A stretch of DNA of 64,000 nucleotides from Dromaius novaehollandiae. Its lineage: Eukaryota; Chordata; Aves; Casuariiformes; Dromaiidae. Position numbers and translations under genes: made by a program. Under the pieces are notes generated by a model, which worked only from the letters and a program-made list of their open reading frames with translations, had not been told where the DNA came from and made no database searches. Shown piece by piece: positions 11,401 through 23,700 of this stretch. Numbering within the stretch: position 1 is the stretch's first letter; the number at the start of each line of letters is the position of its first letter. Where the stretch lies: positions 22,377,501 to 22,441,500 of the forward strand of contig NC_088110.1 in the NCBI RefSeq assembly GCF_036370855.1, written 5' to 3'.

Positions 11401-14400
11401 GTGGGCTGCGGAGATGGCTCATCCTCAGCCACCGCAGCAAGGGGACCGCCGCAGCCAGGAGAGCAGGGGCCTTCCCCAGCCCCGGGCTTATCCTGGGGGA
11501 TGCATCCCTGGCCGGATCATCTCCGCGGAGCGGAGGCGGGCAGCAGCCCCCGGGGCCGCCGCAGATGCTCACGCGGGTCTGAGCCCACCAGACCCCCGGA
11601 GGCACCTCCGCAGCTCCGGCGGGTTTGCCGAGGCCGGGCGTCCCATGGGACCGGTGCGCCCAGCCCTGCGCATCCTGAGGCACACGCCTCTCCAGGACAC
11701 CAAGTTCACCGGGATTGTGAAATCCCAGGCATAAACTGACAGGCAAAAAATAGAATACGTCTTCCTTCCGGCAGCCGAGCTTTTTCTTGGGTTTTTTTTT
11801 TTTTCTTCAGTAGACATGCCACAAGTGCAAAGAAACGAGAGGAGAGAAAAAAAAATCCAAAAAACCCTGTTCTTGCTGAGGCAGGGCTTTCTTGTAAAGC
11901 TTCTCTTTCCGCTCAGCGGGAGCGTGAGCAAGCAGAATCGCACGCCAGGGACACGGCCGGCTTCTCCAAAAGACGCTGGAAAAGCGGCGGCTCTGCGGCG
12001 GGTTCGGGTCTGGTCACGGGGCTGCCGGCGGCACGTGAGGCCCTGGGAGAGAAAGAGCCTCCGCAGGCCCCGGGCGAGTGGCTGAGCCCGTCACAACTCG
12101 CTGCACCTCCCGTGGGCCCCGGCTGGCATGCAATAACCCCGCGGATAATGTTAGTGGATGTGAAGGCAGCGGAAAACCGCAGCCTCTATCAGGCTGGTTT
12201 CTGCAGAATCGCCTGCGCTGCCCCACACGCTCGCCTCTCGTTTTCTGTGAAAATTTGTTTGCATGATTATTCCGTTTCTCTTTTCAAGGAGAACGTTGGG
12301 GAGATTTGTATAAATCTTTTTTTTTCCTCTAAGACAAGGAAAACCACACCCTTTGGAGCCCTTCACAGTAGAAACAATTCTGAAATTCAGTCGAAAAATC
12401 AATTTACTAGGTTTGCTGACCGCATACACATAGAGAAACACGGAGATTTTTAAAACCCCGACCAGCGTGAACCACCTGAGAGCGAACCTCTGCTTTTTTT
12501 GAAGCTTAGCACCGATGCAGAGCTCCTGCGGCAGGAGTGAGAGCTCGAACCTTCGTTCAGTGGAATTTGGACTTTTATTATCAGACAATTCACAAAACGC
12601 TACCCAGGGAGGCAAAAGGGTCGCAAGTCACTTACAGGTTTTGACTGGAGGAGTCCGAGGCCGATATGCAGAGATAAGTCATGCCCTGTGAGACAGAGAG
12701 AGTCGCAGCAGTAAGACACCATGGAAAAAGGCAAAATCTCCCCTTTCTCCCTGTCCCTTTTCCCTAGAGGAGCCTTAGTCCAACAGGCGCTTGGGGTAAA
12801 ATCCCTCCTGCGATACCCAGGCGTTTCTGCCATGGCAGAGGCAGGATTTCCCCGGCCCGGAGCAGCGCCCGGGATGGCACCTGAGCCGGGAGGATGCTCC
12901 TGACGCCTCCAGCCCGGGAGCAATGGGAAAGGCAGGTCCCCGGGGCGTGAGCCCCACCAGCGAGATGTGCATGGGCACGGATTTACCCCGCCACGCTCAC
13001 CAGTGAGTTATTTCCTCCCTGTCCTCTTAATACATGATAAATCATCCTGACGCACATTGGCATAGGCCAGGTTACTTTCCTTTCTTTAAAGCATCGCTTC
13101 CTCAATCCTCCCTGTCCAGACTAAAATTAGAGCCTTTTCATCTGATTTTTTTTTTTTCTCTCCAAGCCAAGCAGGGTGGAGATCCTGCCGGAGAGGGCCG
13201 GAATAGCCGAGCACTGAGCACCAAAGATCGCCCCGTCTTCATCCGCCTCCTCCCAGGTGTCTCAGCAAAAAAGCCCCAGGCGATGAGTGCCAGCGAGGGA
13301 TGGGAGCAGCGGAGGATGCAAGGAGGGAGCGGAGGGAAGCTGCCGGGTGGCTCCAACCCCATCCGCCCCCTGTGCAGGTGGACAGAGCTGCCAGGAGCAC
13401 ATGCGGAATGAGTTTGATGGGTCTCAGCCCGGTGCTTGAAGATGGTAGTTGGGAAACCAAGGAAGCCCAGAGTGATGCTTGCTGAAAAGATGCAACCAGC
13501 CCCACTTTGCACAGGATGCAGGGCTGGGGACGCAGGTTTGGGACAGGAGGGGACGGCGAGTCGGGGCCGCGGCTCAGCCCGGGATGCTGGAGGGAGCAAA
13601 CCGGCCTCGGGCCAGCGCTGCTGCGGGCATCACGGGCCGAGCCACCGGCCACAGCCTCGCCGGGCACCGGCCCAGCGCGGGCCCGGGGCGCGGGTTTGCG
13701 GTCCCCGGCCGGGCGCTGTGATTGACACGTTGCTCAACCCGCGGTGCCGTTCGCAGTTCCCCTTTCGCGCCAGCAGCGCGGTGTTGTAAGCGCCGGGCGG
13801 TTTGCTGCCCGCCTGCCCTGCGCCGCGCGCGGAGGCTCCGGCTGCCGCCCCGCTGCCGCCCGCCAGCCGTTTCTCGGCCGCGGATTTTGTGCACCCTCCT
13901 TCCTGCGCCTTTCCTCCCCCTCCCAGGTTACTCAACGCTCCTCCGCGAGGAAAAGCTCCCGCGGTTATTTTGAGCGGGGGCTCCCCGGCCCTTCGCCTCC
14001 CGCAGCCCAGATTCGGGGGCCAGACCCAACCCCCGGAGCCCGTCGGCAGGACCGGCACTCAGGAGAGGGGGTGACTTTGGCAGCAGCCCCCTCGTGCCTC
14101 AGTTTCCCCCCTTTCGCCCACCCTGCCCAGCCGCTTTGCGGCACGCTGGGGCCATCCACGTCCCCTGTGCAGCACAGGGGTCCCAAACCCCCCGGAGGGG
14201 GGGCATTGCCGCCACCCCCACAGCTCAGCCCTGAACCCTGCACCATGCTCGGGGCCCAGCCGCAGCCCGGGGGGGCTTTGGGGTTGGTTTTGGGGAGGTT
14301 TGACCATGAAATTCCCAAGCTGAGGGGCTGGAGCAGCGCAGGGGCGTTTTTCCCCTCACTCCAAGAAACGCCCCAGCCAGCCGGAGCAGCGGTCCAGCCC

Positions 14401-17400
14401 GAGCAGCCGGAGCAGCACGGCTCAGCCAGAGCCTCCTCTTCCTCCCTGCGACCGGCTCCGTCGCGGGGAGGCAGCGGGACCGCCAGGCTCAGGGGAGGGG
14501 GTCCGCGCCCCCACCCCAGGCTGCGCCCATCCCCGTCCCGTCGGGGCTCTCCCTCCTCCGGGGACAGGGCCGGAGGCGGAAACCCCCCCAGGCCGGGGAC
14601 CGAGCGCCCCTGGGCGCTGCCAGCCGCCGGCACCGCGCTGCGTGGGGCGGCGATGCCCTCTCGTGGCCCCGGGCGCCGCTCCGCGCCCGCGCCGGGACGG
14701 AGGAACCGGGTCCTGCAGCGCCGAGCCCCGTCGCTGCGAGCCCCATCGCTGCCCCCGGTGCACGGGCCCCCCCGGCGCAGCCCCCCGGCGCCCTCACCTC
14801 CAGCACGGGCTTGGCGTTGCTGTGCACCGCGAGGATGTGGGTCACGCCGCTCCGCAGCAGGGTTTCCCGGTCCTCGGCGTCTGCGAGCGGGAGCCGCGCG
14901 TGAGCCCCGCTGCCCGCCGCGCAGGTGGGCTTCACGAAGCGCGAGCACAAATCCAGCCGCTCCTTCCCCCTCGCACACGGCGCTGGCTCCGCCGGGAGGT
15001 CTCCGAGCGGCCGGCACCCCTCCGCGCCGTGCCACCACGGTCCCCCCCGCTCCGTTCCTCGGGGGGGTCCCTGCCTGCCCCTCGCCCTGGAGGGCTGAGT
15101 CAGCGCCAAGGGCAGCAGGAGCACGGCAGAAATCCGTTAAATATATAAACGTATGTACATCCCCCTTGCAGAACGTCCCCCCAGCCTTTCCTGGGAGACG
15201 CTAAAACAGGCAAGGAGGCCGGCTCCAGCACGGGAAATGCGTGCATTGCAATAAAAAGGCGTTTCTCCCACCAGGGCAGGATGCTTTGCAGCTCCCGTCC
15301 AGGCGTTTCTCTCCCCCCAGGGCTCGCAGAGCCCAGCGGCATTGCAAGGCACCTCCTTCAAAGCAAGGACCACCACCGGGCGGGCAGCAGGCAAGGCGGC
15401 TCCTAAAACTGCCGCCAAAATTGGAAGCGAACCCGCTAACTTGAAAAAGGCAGTTGCATCCTCACCACGTAGGTGAAACACGGCCGAGCGGGGCTGGAGG
15501 CCTGGATGCTCCTCCAGGAAAGCCCGGTGGTGGCCCTGCCGCCATCATCTCAGCAAACACAGGGAGGTTTCCAGCCAGGAGAGCAGGTCCCAGGCGCTCG
15601 GGCACGTTCGGTGACCGCCGGTGCCTGGGGACGGCCCCCGCCCAGGGCCAGCGCTGCTGCTTTTTGCACGGGGCCGCCTGGGCTTGCAGCTGGGACGGGG
15701 CTTTTCCAGGTGTCTGGTTCTCCCGAAGGCCCCGAGGTCCCCAAGCGGGAGCAGCCGCAAGGAGCCTCCCAAAGAAATGGGACTTTTTGCAAGGTATGAG
15801 GGAGGGCTGGAAAAGGGACCTGGAAACACCCTTTCCTTGGTGCCGGCTGCAGTTTTCAAGACACTGGTTTCCAGGAACAAAGGACCTCGAAAAGGGCCGA
15901 GATCCCCGTGCGGGGAGAAGAGGGGCCTCCGGCACCGCTGGTGAACCGCGCGGAGCAGACGCGCACGCGGGGAGGAGGTGGAGCGGAGAAACGCACTTAC
16001 CCCGGATGTTCCCGAGATAGAGGCCTTGGACCACCTGGGAAGAGACAAAAAAGAGGCATTTCAGACTGCACTGGGTACAACGTGCGTCCTTGCACAACGG
16101 GAGCGGGAGGGCTCCCGAGGACCCGACCCAGGACTTCTCCTTCCTCCAGAGCAGAAAGGCCCAAACAGCTCGGGGCCTCTGGCAGCAAATCCCCCGGGGC
16201 AATTAGGGACTAAGCACCTAACGAACCATCTTCGTTACCAGCGCCAGGCTGAACCCAGCCAAAACTCCTGCAGGTGCCAGATGCAGAGCAAATCCCTCTC
16301 CGGGAGCGCAGAGCACAGGAAAACTCAGCGCATATGCCGGGGACAGGGATCCCAGCTTGCATTTTGTCCCTTGGACACGCTGCCATCGGAAAGGTCCCGC
16401 TGGGAGCTGGATTCCCCAAACAGGCCCGCCGGCTCAGTCCGGCTCGGGGGCACGTGGGACCCGCCAGCATGAGGAGCCCGGCCCAGCCGCCAGCCTGCGG
16501 CTTCGCTTTGCCTTTCTATAGCAACCGCCTCTTCCCAATAGTTTCAAAGGTCGCCTCTGCCGGCTGGGAATAAACGGGCATTATGGATTTATTATAAATA
16601 GCACAGGCTATTTATAACGCTTCTCTGGCCAGGATGCCGCGGTGCCTCCAAGCATGCAAAATCTGTCTCTCACTCTCTGCTGTTGGCTACAAAAAAGAAA
16701 GAGAGACAATTTCGCCTATTTATGGAGTGTGATAACCTGCTAGGGCCATTTCCAGTCGTACGTGTAACAGGAGATAGGAGCTGGGGGGAGAAGCCACGCT
16801 CCTGTATTGACAACATCTGGCGTGCAAACACCTGGATTCAGTGAACAGCTCCGCACCCAATGCAACAAAACCTCAGAGGCATTTTATTTAGGGCAGCTAA
16901 ACAGGGTTGCTGGGCCCTATGTCTCGCAGAGGCGCAGCCGGACGGTGTAGCGCAGAGTTGTCAACCCTGGCACAGCACAACCCCGCGCACGGGACAGGCG
17001 CAGCGCAGGGACCCGCAGCCCCGGTGCAGAGGCTGCTGGCAGCCACAGCGGTTGAAACCCCCGTATCAGACCACGGCAGAGCCACCCAGGGAGCTTGTCC
17101 CGATCTGGTGTCTCTGTTGTTGTTCCAGAGTCTAATTTTAAGTCGGATAACACATGTACCAAGCAGTTATTTAAAGATACAAGCAGAAATCAATCCCCTC
17201 TGCCAGCCCTGAAGTTCAGCTGAGCAACGACCACCAGTAAAACCCCGCTTAGCCCGTTTGCACGAATTGTCCCAGCACAGAGGTGTCTTGGAGGTGACGA
17301 GGGATGGAGATTTCCCTGCGCGCACCCCGGTAATTTTGGGTCGGAGCCCAGCAGGCTCGAGGGGCCCACGTTGGCCCTGAGGACACTGGTGCCAGGGCTC

Positions 17401-17710
17401 CGCCACCCAAGGGACAGCACTGAAAGCCAGCTGTCGCTTTTTAAGCACACTTCAGCACTTAGTTCATCACCCTTAGTATAAACCCAGGGATCGCTGTTTG
17501 CTTTCAAACGGACGTGAAAAAAACCGTTTCTCAAACACTTGGCGTTTCAAAGGGGAAGGAGAAAAGGAAGATGCAACCGGCTGCATCCAGAGCATCGTTG
17601 CGGCCTGGGAACGAGCGTCCCCCGGAGAGTGGCAAAAAGATGCCGCGGAGGAGGAGCCCGCTGGCCCCATCCCGCCGCCCTGCACCTACCTTGCTCATTC
17701 CGCTCCCCAT
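5483..17710 (-). CDS. DUSP22A: Dual-specificity phosphatase 22A (DUSP22 paralogue), complete, seven coding exons
   Basis: Coding exons on the minus strand: 17710-17690, 16034-16001, 14880-14798, 12685-12636, 10357-10283, 9789-9618, 5671-5483. All have GT-AG borders, phases agree, and together they encode 207 aa. The start MGSGMSK fits an N-myristoylation signal as in DUSP22. The catalytic set sits at DUSP22 positions: general acid D57 and the HC-LAGVSR loop with C88 and R94. The short motif VVQGLYLGNIRD and the total length match zebrafish Dusp22a (about 208 aa) better than mammalian DUSP22 or DUSP15, as I recall those sequences. Family members dephosphorylate Tyr/Thr in kinase signalling (JNK, Lck) at membranes. 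A tttatttgcag acceptor ending at 17767 suggests an upstream noncoding exon. The C-terminal 35 residues are Pro/Gly/Arg-rich and diverged. No disabling change is seen. Confidence 0.92.
6059..6120. repeat. Three tandem copies of a 20-22 bp unit
   Basis: The unit TTGCACCCAAAGCAATGACG is present three times in a row with one to three differences and small spacing changes. It lies in DUSP22A intron 6. Confidence 0.75.
7440..7475 (-). repeat. MIR-like SINE tail fragment
   Basis: GGGGGAAACTGAGGCACGG is the antisense of the MIR core tail (cctcagtttcc). It is too short to be certain and lies in DUSP22A intron 6. Confidence 0.3.
8324..8445. repeat. Pair of identical 19-bp direct repeats
   Basis: GGCAACGCTTGCAAAATCC occurs at 8324-8342 and again, identical, at 8427-8445. 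The sequence between them is unique. It lies in DUSP22A intron 6 and its function is unknown. Confidence 0.7.
9373..9400. repeat. Perfect 28-bp palindrome
   Basis: The arms TTTTTGCATGCGTG (9373-9386) and CACGCATGCAAAAA (9387-9400) are exact reverse complements with no spacer. Each arm carries an ATGCAAA octamer-type half site, so POU factors could bind symmetrically. It sits in DUSP22A intron 6, 217 bp past the end of exon 6. Confidence 0.85.
9475..9523 (+). promoter_or_regulatory. Promoter-like octamer plus TATA module in intron 6 (antisense to DUSP22A)
   Basis: ATGCAAA at 9475-9481 is followed 35 bp later by TATAAAGG at 9516-9523 in CpG-rich DNA, on the plus strand. A start near 9545 would transcribe across DUSP22A exon 6 in antisense. 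Only motif spacing supports this. Confidence 0.25.
14085..14120 (+). repeat. MIR-like SINE tail fragment
   Basis: GTGCCTCAGTTTCCCCCCTTT matches the conserved MIR tail wording in the sense direction. It is short and could be chance in this GC-rich DNA. It lies in DUSP22A intron 3. Confidence 0.3.
16592..16725. promoter_or_regulatory. Inverted MEF2-type sites, candidate enhancer
   Basis: TTATAAATAG (16592-16601) and CTATTTATAA (16608-16617) are perfect inverted copies separated by six bases, and both fit the MEF2 consensus. A related CTATTTATGG (a near-match to MEF2 or SRF sites) follows at 16716-16725. The surrounding 250 bp is AT-rich within a GC-rich intron. It lies in DUSP22A intron 1, about 14.7 kb upstream of the IRF8 start. 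Confidence 0.4.
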
Positions 17711-18600
17711 GGCTTTTCCTCTCCCCGCGGTCAGGACTCAGGTGCCCTCACGGTATCCAAGGCTACCTGCAAATAAACACCCCAAAAATCCCCGACAGGA
17801 CCGTGAGATCCACCTCTCTGCAACAGCACGTCCCGCTGCCAAGAGCCGGAGAGAGGGGGAGCGTGCACCAGGTGGGGAGCGTGCAGAGCCCCGGCAAACT
17901 CAGCACACTTACTGGCTGCAAGCTGCTCCCTAGGTCTTTGCCGCGGCACTGTCGGGTGAAGGAGGACCGAGGAGTGTGGCTGCTGCAGGGCGGGAGAGGA
18001 CGAAATTAGGATCTGGGGCCACAGCGAGGGTCAGGTTTCTCTTCCGTACTCCCTGGCTCGCTGGGGCTTGCTCAGCCTTTTGGGGAGGGATGAAGAGGGG
18101 GACGCCAGGGACGAAGAACTGCCTCATCCCAGCGGGGGTTGCAGTGGTCCCCAGGCAGCCTGCATCCCTGCCGGGCTCAGCACCAGGGGAGCCAAAGCCC
18201 CGGGAGGGGAGCAGCCCTCCGGGCAGGGCGCGCAGGTGCTTTCCCATGGGTTCCAGCAAGCTCCGGAGCAGCAGGGCCGGCGCGGGCAGACTTCTGCTGC
18301 AATGAGCGGGCACCTTCCCGAATGCAGGTGCTTCTCCGCTGCGGCAGCCCGTCCCCTTCCCCCACCGCTTTCCTGGGGATCTGCTCGGGGCATCGCTCTC
18401 CACTCCGCTCGGGTGCAGGACACAAAACACCCCACGCAGCGCAGCAGCCCGTCTTTCTTTCTCTTTGCTCCTTTTGCAGCCACATCTCGCTTCTCAGGCA
18501 GCAACGCTACGGTCTGACGCAAGCTCTGAAGGCTCCAGGAGTCCTCTCCCAGCCATGCTAACTCCTCCTAAAGAGGAGACACCCATGGGAACGAGATCAG
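17711..18600 (-). promoter_or_regulatory. DUSP22A: GC-rich 5' flank of DUSP22A, probable promoter region
   Basis: This region directly precedes the DUSP22A start codon on the minus strand and is GC-rich with moderate CpG, up to about 18.5 kb where composition drops. A probable splice acceptor at 17767-17768 means part of it may be intron behind a noncoding exon. No TATA box is evident. The start site cannot be fixed. Confidence 0.4.
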
Positions 18601-20632
18601 CATTCAGAAGAAGGCACTTACCTCGAAAACCAGTGTGGCTCAAGTGACGTGCAGCTAATGGAGCATTTAGGGTAAGCCCATCTCCCCCTCGCTCCAGTAA
18701 GGGAGATACAGTGCTGCTTTAGAGCTGGTGTTAACTCCCACACACACTTCAAAATACCAATTTTCAAAACAGATATGCCAACCTCCTCCCAGATCATTGT
18801 TTTTAGCCTGTCAGAGGCAAGAGTTGTACAAAGAATGAGCAAAAGCAAACCTCTACAGGAGTGAAAACCCTGCAGTCATCGTGTATCTGTGTTGCAGCAG
18901 CAAGGTGAAATCTAGGTTACCTCGAATTCCAGGGAAACTAGCCGGCTTGGAAACACGAGTCAAAAAACATTTCCTTGTCATCATTTCACTTCCCAAATCC
19001 AATAAATGAGAGCATTTCTCACACTTCAAGCAGTTTTCTACAGGCATTGAACAAATACTGACATGGAAAACAACGGCACAGCCTCAGGATGACATTAAGG
19101 GCACTTCAGATTGCATTTATTATCGTGCCGTTGCCAGGTTAAAGACAACACAGTTGTGCTGTCGGTTTTACCACCACTGTAACTAAGCCAGCTCCCCTGC
19201 AGCCATCTTCGTAACATCCTTCTCAGAACTCTGGAGACGAACGTTTTACGTAAAGGATCTTCCAGAAGCAGGAAGAGGAGCTCATCACTTAAATCCCACT
19301 GTATCATCTCACTTCTGAAAATCTTCCCCTAGAAGTTCCTTTACTGGAACGGAAAGGCGGACCAGCCCCTGACACAGCAGAGCATCACGAGTGACTAAGG
19401 ACTGAAGACTCCCTATGTTTTCTGCCATGGCAGCTAAATATACACAAATGGATTTAAAACCGTGACTGTTCAGTAATCAGGAAAAACAAACTGAACTCAA
19501 AGCTGTTGTTTCAAAGGTAGGTTTGATCTTTGGAGGCCCATCAGGAGGCCAAATCAAAGGCCTGCAGTTTGCCTACGGAAAGCCTAGGATGCACAGCAGT
19601 GCTAGGGAGATAATCCTAGGGGAAAATTCAGCAGCTACCAACAGAGCACAGCAAATACACAGGTGTCATCCTTCTTAGTTCAGGCCCTGAAAAACATTAA
19701 GCCACATCAGACAGTTCTGAACCAGAACTTGTGCACACTGCTACATTTACTAAAAGGAAATGCTAGGTGTTCCCACTATCTGTGGTGGGTTTTTTTGCTT
19801 CCTCCAATGGCAGCTATCCTCTCTGCGCAGTTCCTGAATTTAGAGAGGCAAGGCATGAAGCATACCCTGTGTTTTCATCCAGGCTTATTCTTGCCTGAGC
19901 TAGAGCTATTAATTCTCTCTCCTCCTCACTCCAGTCTGCAAGTGATGCTGCAGCACGGAGCGAGGTCTGCAGACTGCCCCTGTTGTTCAGTTGGAAGCAG
20001 CAGTTGAGAGGAACTGGAATTTTGAGCCAAGTTCCCTTTATGAAAAGAATGGAGTAGCATTTATCTCCATCAAATAGCCTAAGCAGCCTGATTCATACCA
20101 CTGCCTTCTGGAGCGCTGACGTGCTATTTTTGGAATCAAATTATGGGACACTGAGCCTCCCCAGGAGTCAGGATCCGCTTACCTTAAATGTAGTTCAGAT
20201 CTTTGCACAGTGTAAGACTTCAGGCTGTGCCCCAGAAACACTAGATACTTTTTTTTTTTTTTTCTCCTTTCTCTCTCTCTCTCTCCCCCCTCAGGCACAG
20301 TTTCTGCTAAGAACATAGCACCAGAGTAGCAGGATATCTAGGCTGAAGACTCAACAATACTCACTGCAGATCCAGGTGGAATTTTGCTGCTTCAGTTCCA
20401 GGGTAATAAATGCAAGATCAAATACTGACACTTCTCAAACTAACTTTAATCTTGTTTTTCTCCTGACAAACAAAACTGTTTCATTCCCTTTAACTCATTA
20501 ATGCTGTTCACGTATCAACTGTGATAAAACTATCTGGAAAAAAACTGCTCCTCAGCAAATTGCACCACAAATTACAATCACAGCAAAAGCATTTGAAGAC
20601 CAGTAAAAGCAAACTTTCAAGTTAACCAGACA
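18600..20632. other. DUSP22A-COX4I1 intergenic region
   Basis: No exon is recognised here. Visible items are a PU.1-IRF composite motif (GGAAGTGAAA on the minus strand, 18984-18993) and a pyrimidine tract at about 20249-20293 (T run followed by CT repeats). Open frames are short and unremarkable. Confidence 0.5.
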
Positions 20633-20638
20633 TTTATT
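20633..20638 (-). terminator. COX4I1: COX4I1 polyadenylation signal
   Basis: AATAAA on the minus strand (TTTATT on the plus strand) lies about 105 bp beyond the COX4I1 stop codon, giving a short 3' untranslated region as is usual for this gene. Confidence 0.7.
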
Positions 20639-20742
20639 AGCATCTATTTAGGTGGAGGTTGTTCCAGTACATAAGCAACGAGGTCACACGCAGGTGATGG
20701 AATCATTTCATATTCAAGCAGCGCAGGTTCCACTGAGTTGCT

Positions 20743-23700
20743 TCATTTTTTCCATTCGTTCTTCTCAAAATCCCATTGGGAAGAGATGCCCTCAACCGGA
20801 TTAATCCGCATGTCCAACATTCTCTTCGTCTGCGTTGCCAACCACTCATCAGAGAAGGTGTGGGGAATAGGGCCATACACTGCAATTCAAAAGCAGGTGG
20901 AATTACACTGTGATACGGGATGGACAAGCTGGGAACAGACGTACAAGTTTTGCTAACAGAAAGCTTTTTCCCCTGACGCAATTAGTGTTGATCACATATA
21001 TGCCAGCATCTGCTCAGACTCAGGTTCCCTAAATCTGATTCGGAGGTGGTGAGCTTACACAAGTTAGACTCCTCCATTGAGGCTCTAACAGTTTCCTTAA
21101 TCAGTAAAAACAGGTACGAAGACAACCACCTTCTCCTAACCTTCACTGTGAGCAGATAAAGACTCAGGATGGAGAACAGCTCATTTAACTGCACGCGCTG
21201 CCTCATGGCAATTGGAGGGCTCACTCAAGGCAGGATCTTTGCCTGGGCAGGAAGCCAGATGTGGCAAAGCCCCAAACTTTTACTACCAGGAAGGCAGTGA
21301 GCTTTTGTGATACCAGGTTTCACAGAGAGGGGAAGCTTTGGGATCATTAGTATATCACTACTCTTTCGCCTCTCTTTCCTCTCTTCTGCCCAAAACTCTG
21401 TCCATCAACGTCACATTTCTACAGTCAACTTTCTGAATATTTAAGCTCAGCATCTGCTTATATCCATTAAGCCACAATTCCAGAATTGAGTTTTAAGAGG
21501 ATAGCAAACAGCAATTACCAAGCAGTCACCAGTATGGCTGTTCCACGCAACATTTTGAATTCCTAAGCAGCTTATAAAGGATTTTCAAATTTCGCATGCA
21601 ATATTAACTGATACTTGTCTCAAATTAGAGTTATCACTATATGCCATTTACTTACTATACATTTTCTGCCAAACAAGGAAGAGACCAGTTACGCCAAGAA
21701 AGAACAGTACTCCACCGAGGACGGTCTTCCACTCATTTGATCCTCTGTTCATTTCCGCATAGCTCTCATTGAATTTGATACGATACACTGAGTGGGGGGA
21801 AAAAGAAAGCATCAACATGCAGGCAACAAGACACTCTCCAGAGGGACATGACCAAAGCTGTCTGAAATGGAAAGGAGGTAAAAATAACTCTTGATTCAGG
21901 TGGCCTCTCCCATGCCAATACCAAGACACTTGGTGCCAAAGTAAACAAGCTGTGTTTCACCATCCCCTCATGAATAAAGTAAGCATTAGTCTCTATTTTA
22001 CACAAGCAAGTTTGACTGTAAAGTTGTGCTAAAGTCACATACTAAGCCTGGCAGAAAGAGAAATACAGCTTTCCTTCCTCCCCCACAATTCCCAGTACGG
22101 CAATTTACCATAAATCTCACTCACACAAATCACCTCAACAGGAATGCTTCTAACTAAAAAGGCTACTGCCAGCTCTGCCAGTAAGGCCCACATCGCAAGA
22201 GACAGTCTGAAGTTCAAAACAGCATTAGATTTTGAGAGGGCTTATGAATATCTGAGGAGCTCCACAGAGGCAGTTCTACACCTTCTCCCTTTGATGCAGG
22301 TGGACACGACACCGTTCAGAGATGCCACACAACGTGGTATCACTTGCGCAGCATGATGGCAGCCAGATGATGCAGTTTCATTTGCAAGTCAGAACACCTG
22401 CTTGACACTTCAATGGGCTGAAATTCTGTAATGCTGAGATCAGTGATCAATAACATTCAGATAACATGTGGCTCATTTTACTCAACTGAACTAATAAAAT
22501 TATGTAGTCAGCAACAACCCAGAAAAACTCTCTTCATTGCAACAGACTGGAACCAAGAAAGAAATATAAAACTTTTTTTCTTTTTGGTGGGGGAGAGGGA
22601 AGAAATTGCTGAACTTTACCAATTACTAGCTAAATTCCTTATGCCAAATCTACCGTGTGAGGTCAGGCACATAACAGATACCAAGGCAGGTGTGTCTGAG
22701 TTTCTGAAATAGCACTAAGAATCCCAATTACAGAAGACTACAGTGATCTCCATTTAAGCATATGCGAGGAGGTCCATTACATTTAATGGCTCCTTCTTGG
22801 CTCAAGTCTCTGCCTGCAGATCCATTTAAAAGAGCAGGTCTTAAAAGCAGCCTAGAGCTGCCTTCCATGGCTGTCTTTCCTCTAAAACAGTCATCAAAAA
22901 GGCACGTGTAACAGATTACGGCACATCACTGCTAGCTCTAAGGTTTATTTAAAGCCCCTGCTACCTACATTCAACTTTCTCATCAACGGACAGAGCAGTC
23001 CACGATGCCTTTTCCTTTTCTTTCAGAGCCTTCTGCTGAGCAGACAGATCCCTTACAAAGGCCACTTCAGGCAGGGGAACATCACGGCGATCAGTGTATG
23101 CTGGAAGGCTGAAGTCCTCTGCTTTCACAACTCCAGCTGCATATGGAAACAGAAGAGATGCTAACTCAAGTTTCTGCCTTCTACACTAACATCTCCTACC
23201 GGTTACTATAGAAAAAAAAATACAGGTAATTCAAAAAGGCAATGATAGTTAACGAGTCCAGAAGGGAAAAACGTCCCAGATGACATTCACGTCCCATCTA
23301 TCTGGTTAGCCTCCTCCATGTTGATCACAGAGAAAGAGGGAAAAGAGTTCTTAAAGTGAGTGCTATTTTAAGAGCATAAGAATAATAGTAGGGGATCTAC
23401 ATAAAAGGTAATATCTGAAATGACTTTAAACTGTAAGTCTAAGATACCTCTGTTTCCAAATGTCACACTGATTATCTAGAAAGCCTCCACACTTTTTCCA
23501 TCTTACCTCCTGCCAGGACTTCTGTTCCTGCGATGCCCCCACCTGCAGTTATCCCCGCCTGCACCTCGGCGATGCCCTCTACCAGCAAGCAGGCCGATCA
23601 GCTCAGACAAATCTCACACCAGGCCAGGAAACCAGTCTCACCAACCCCCGGCCTATCCTGCTCCTGTCTTTACCCAAACACGCTTCCCAGCTGAAAGCTG

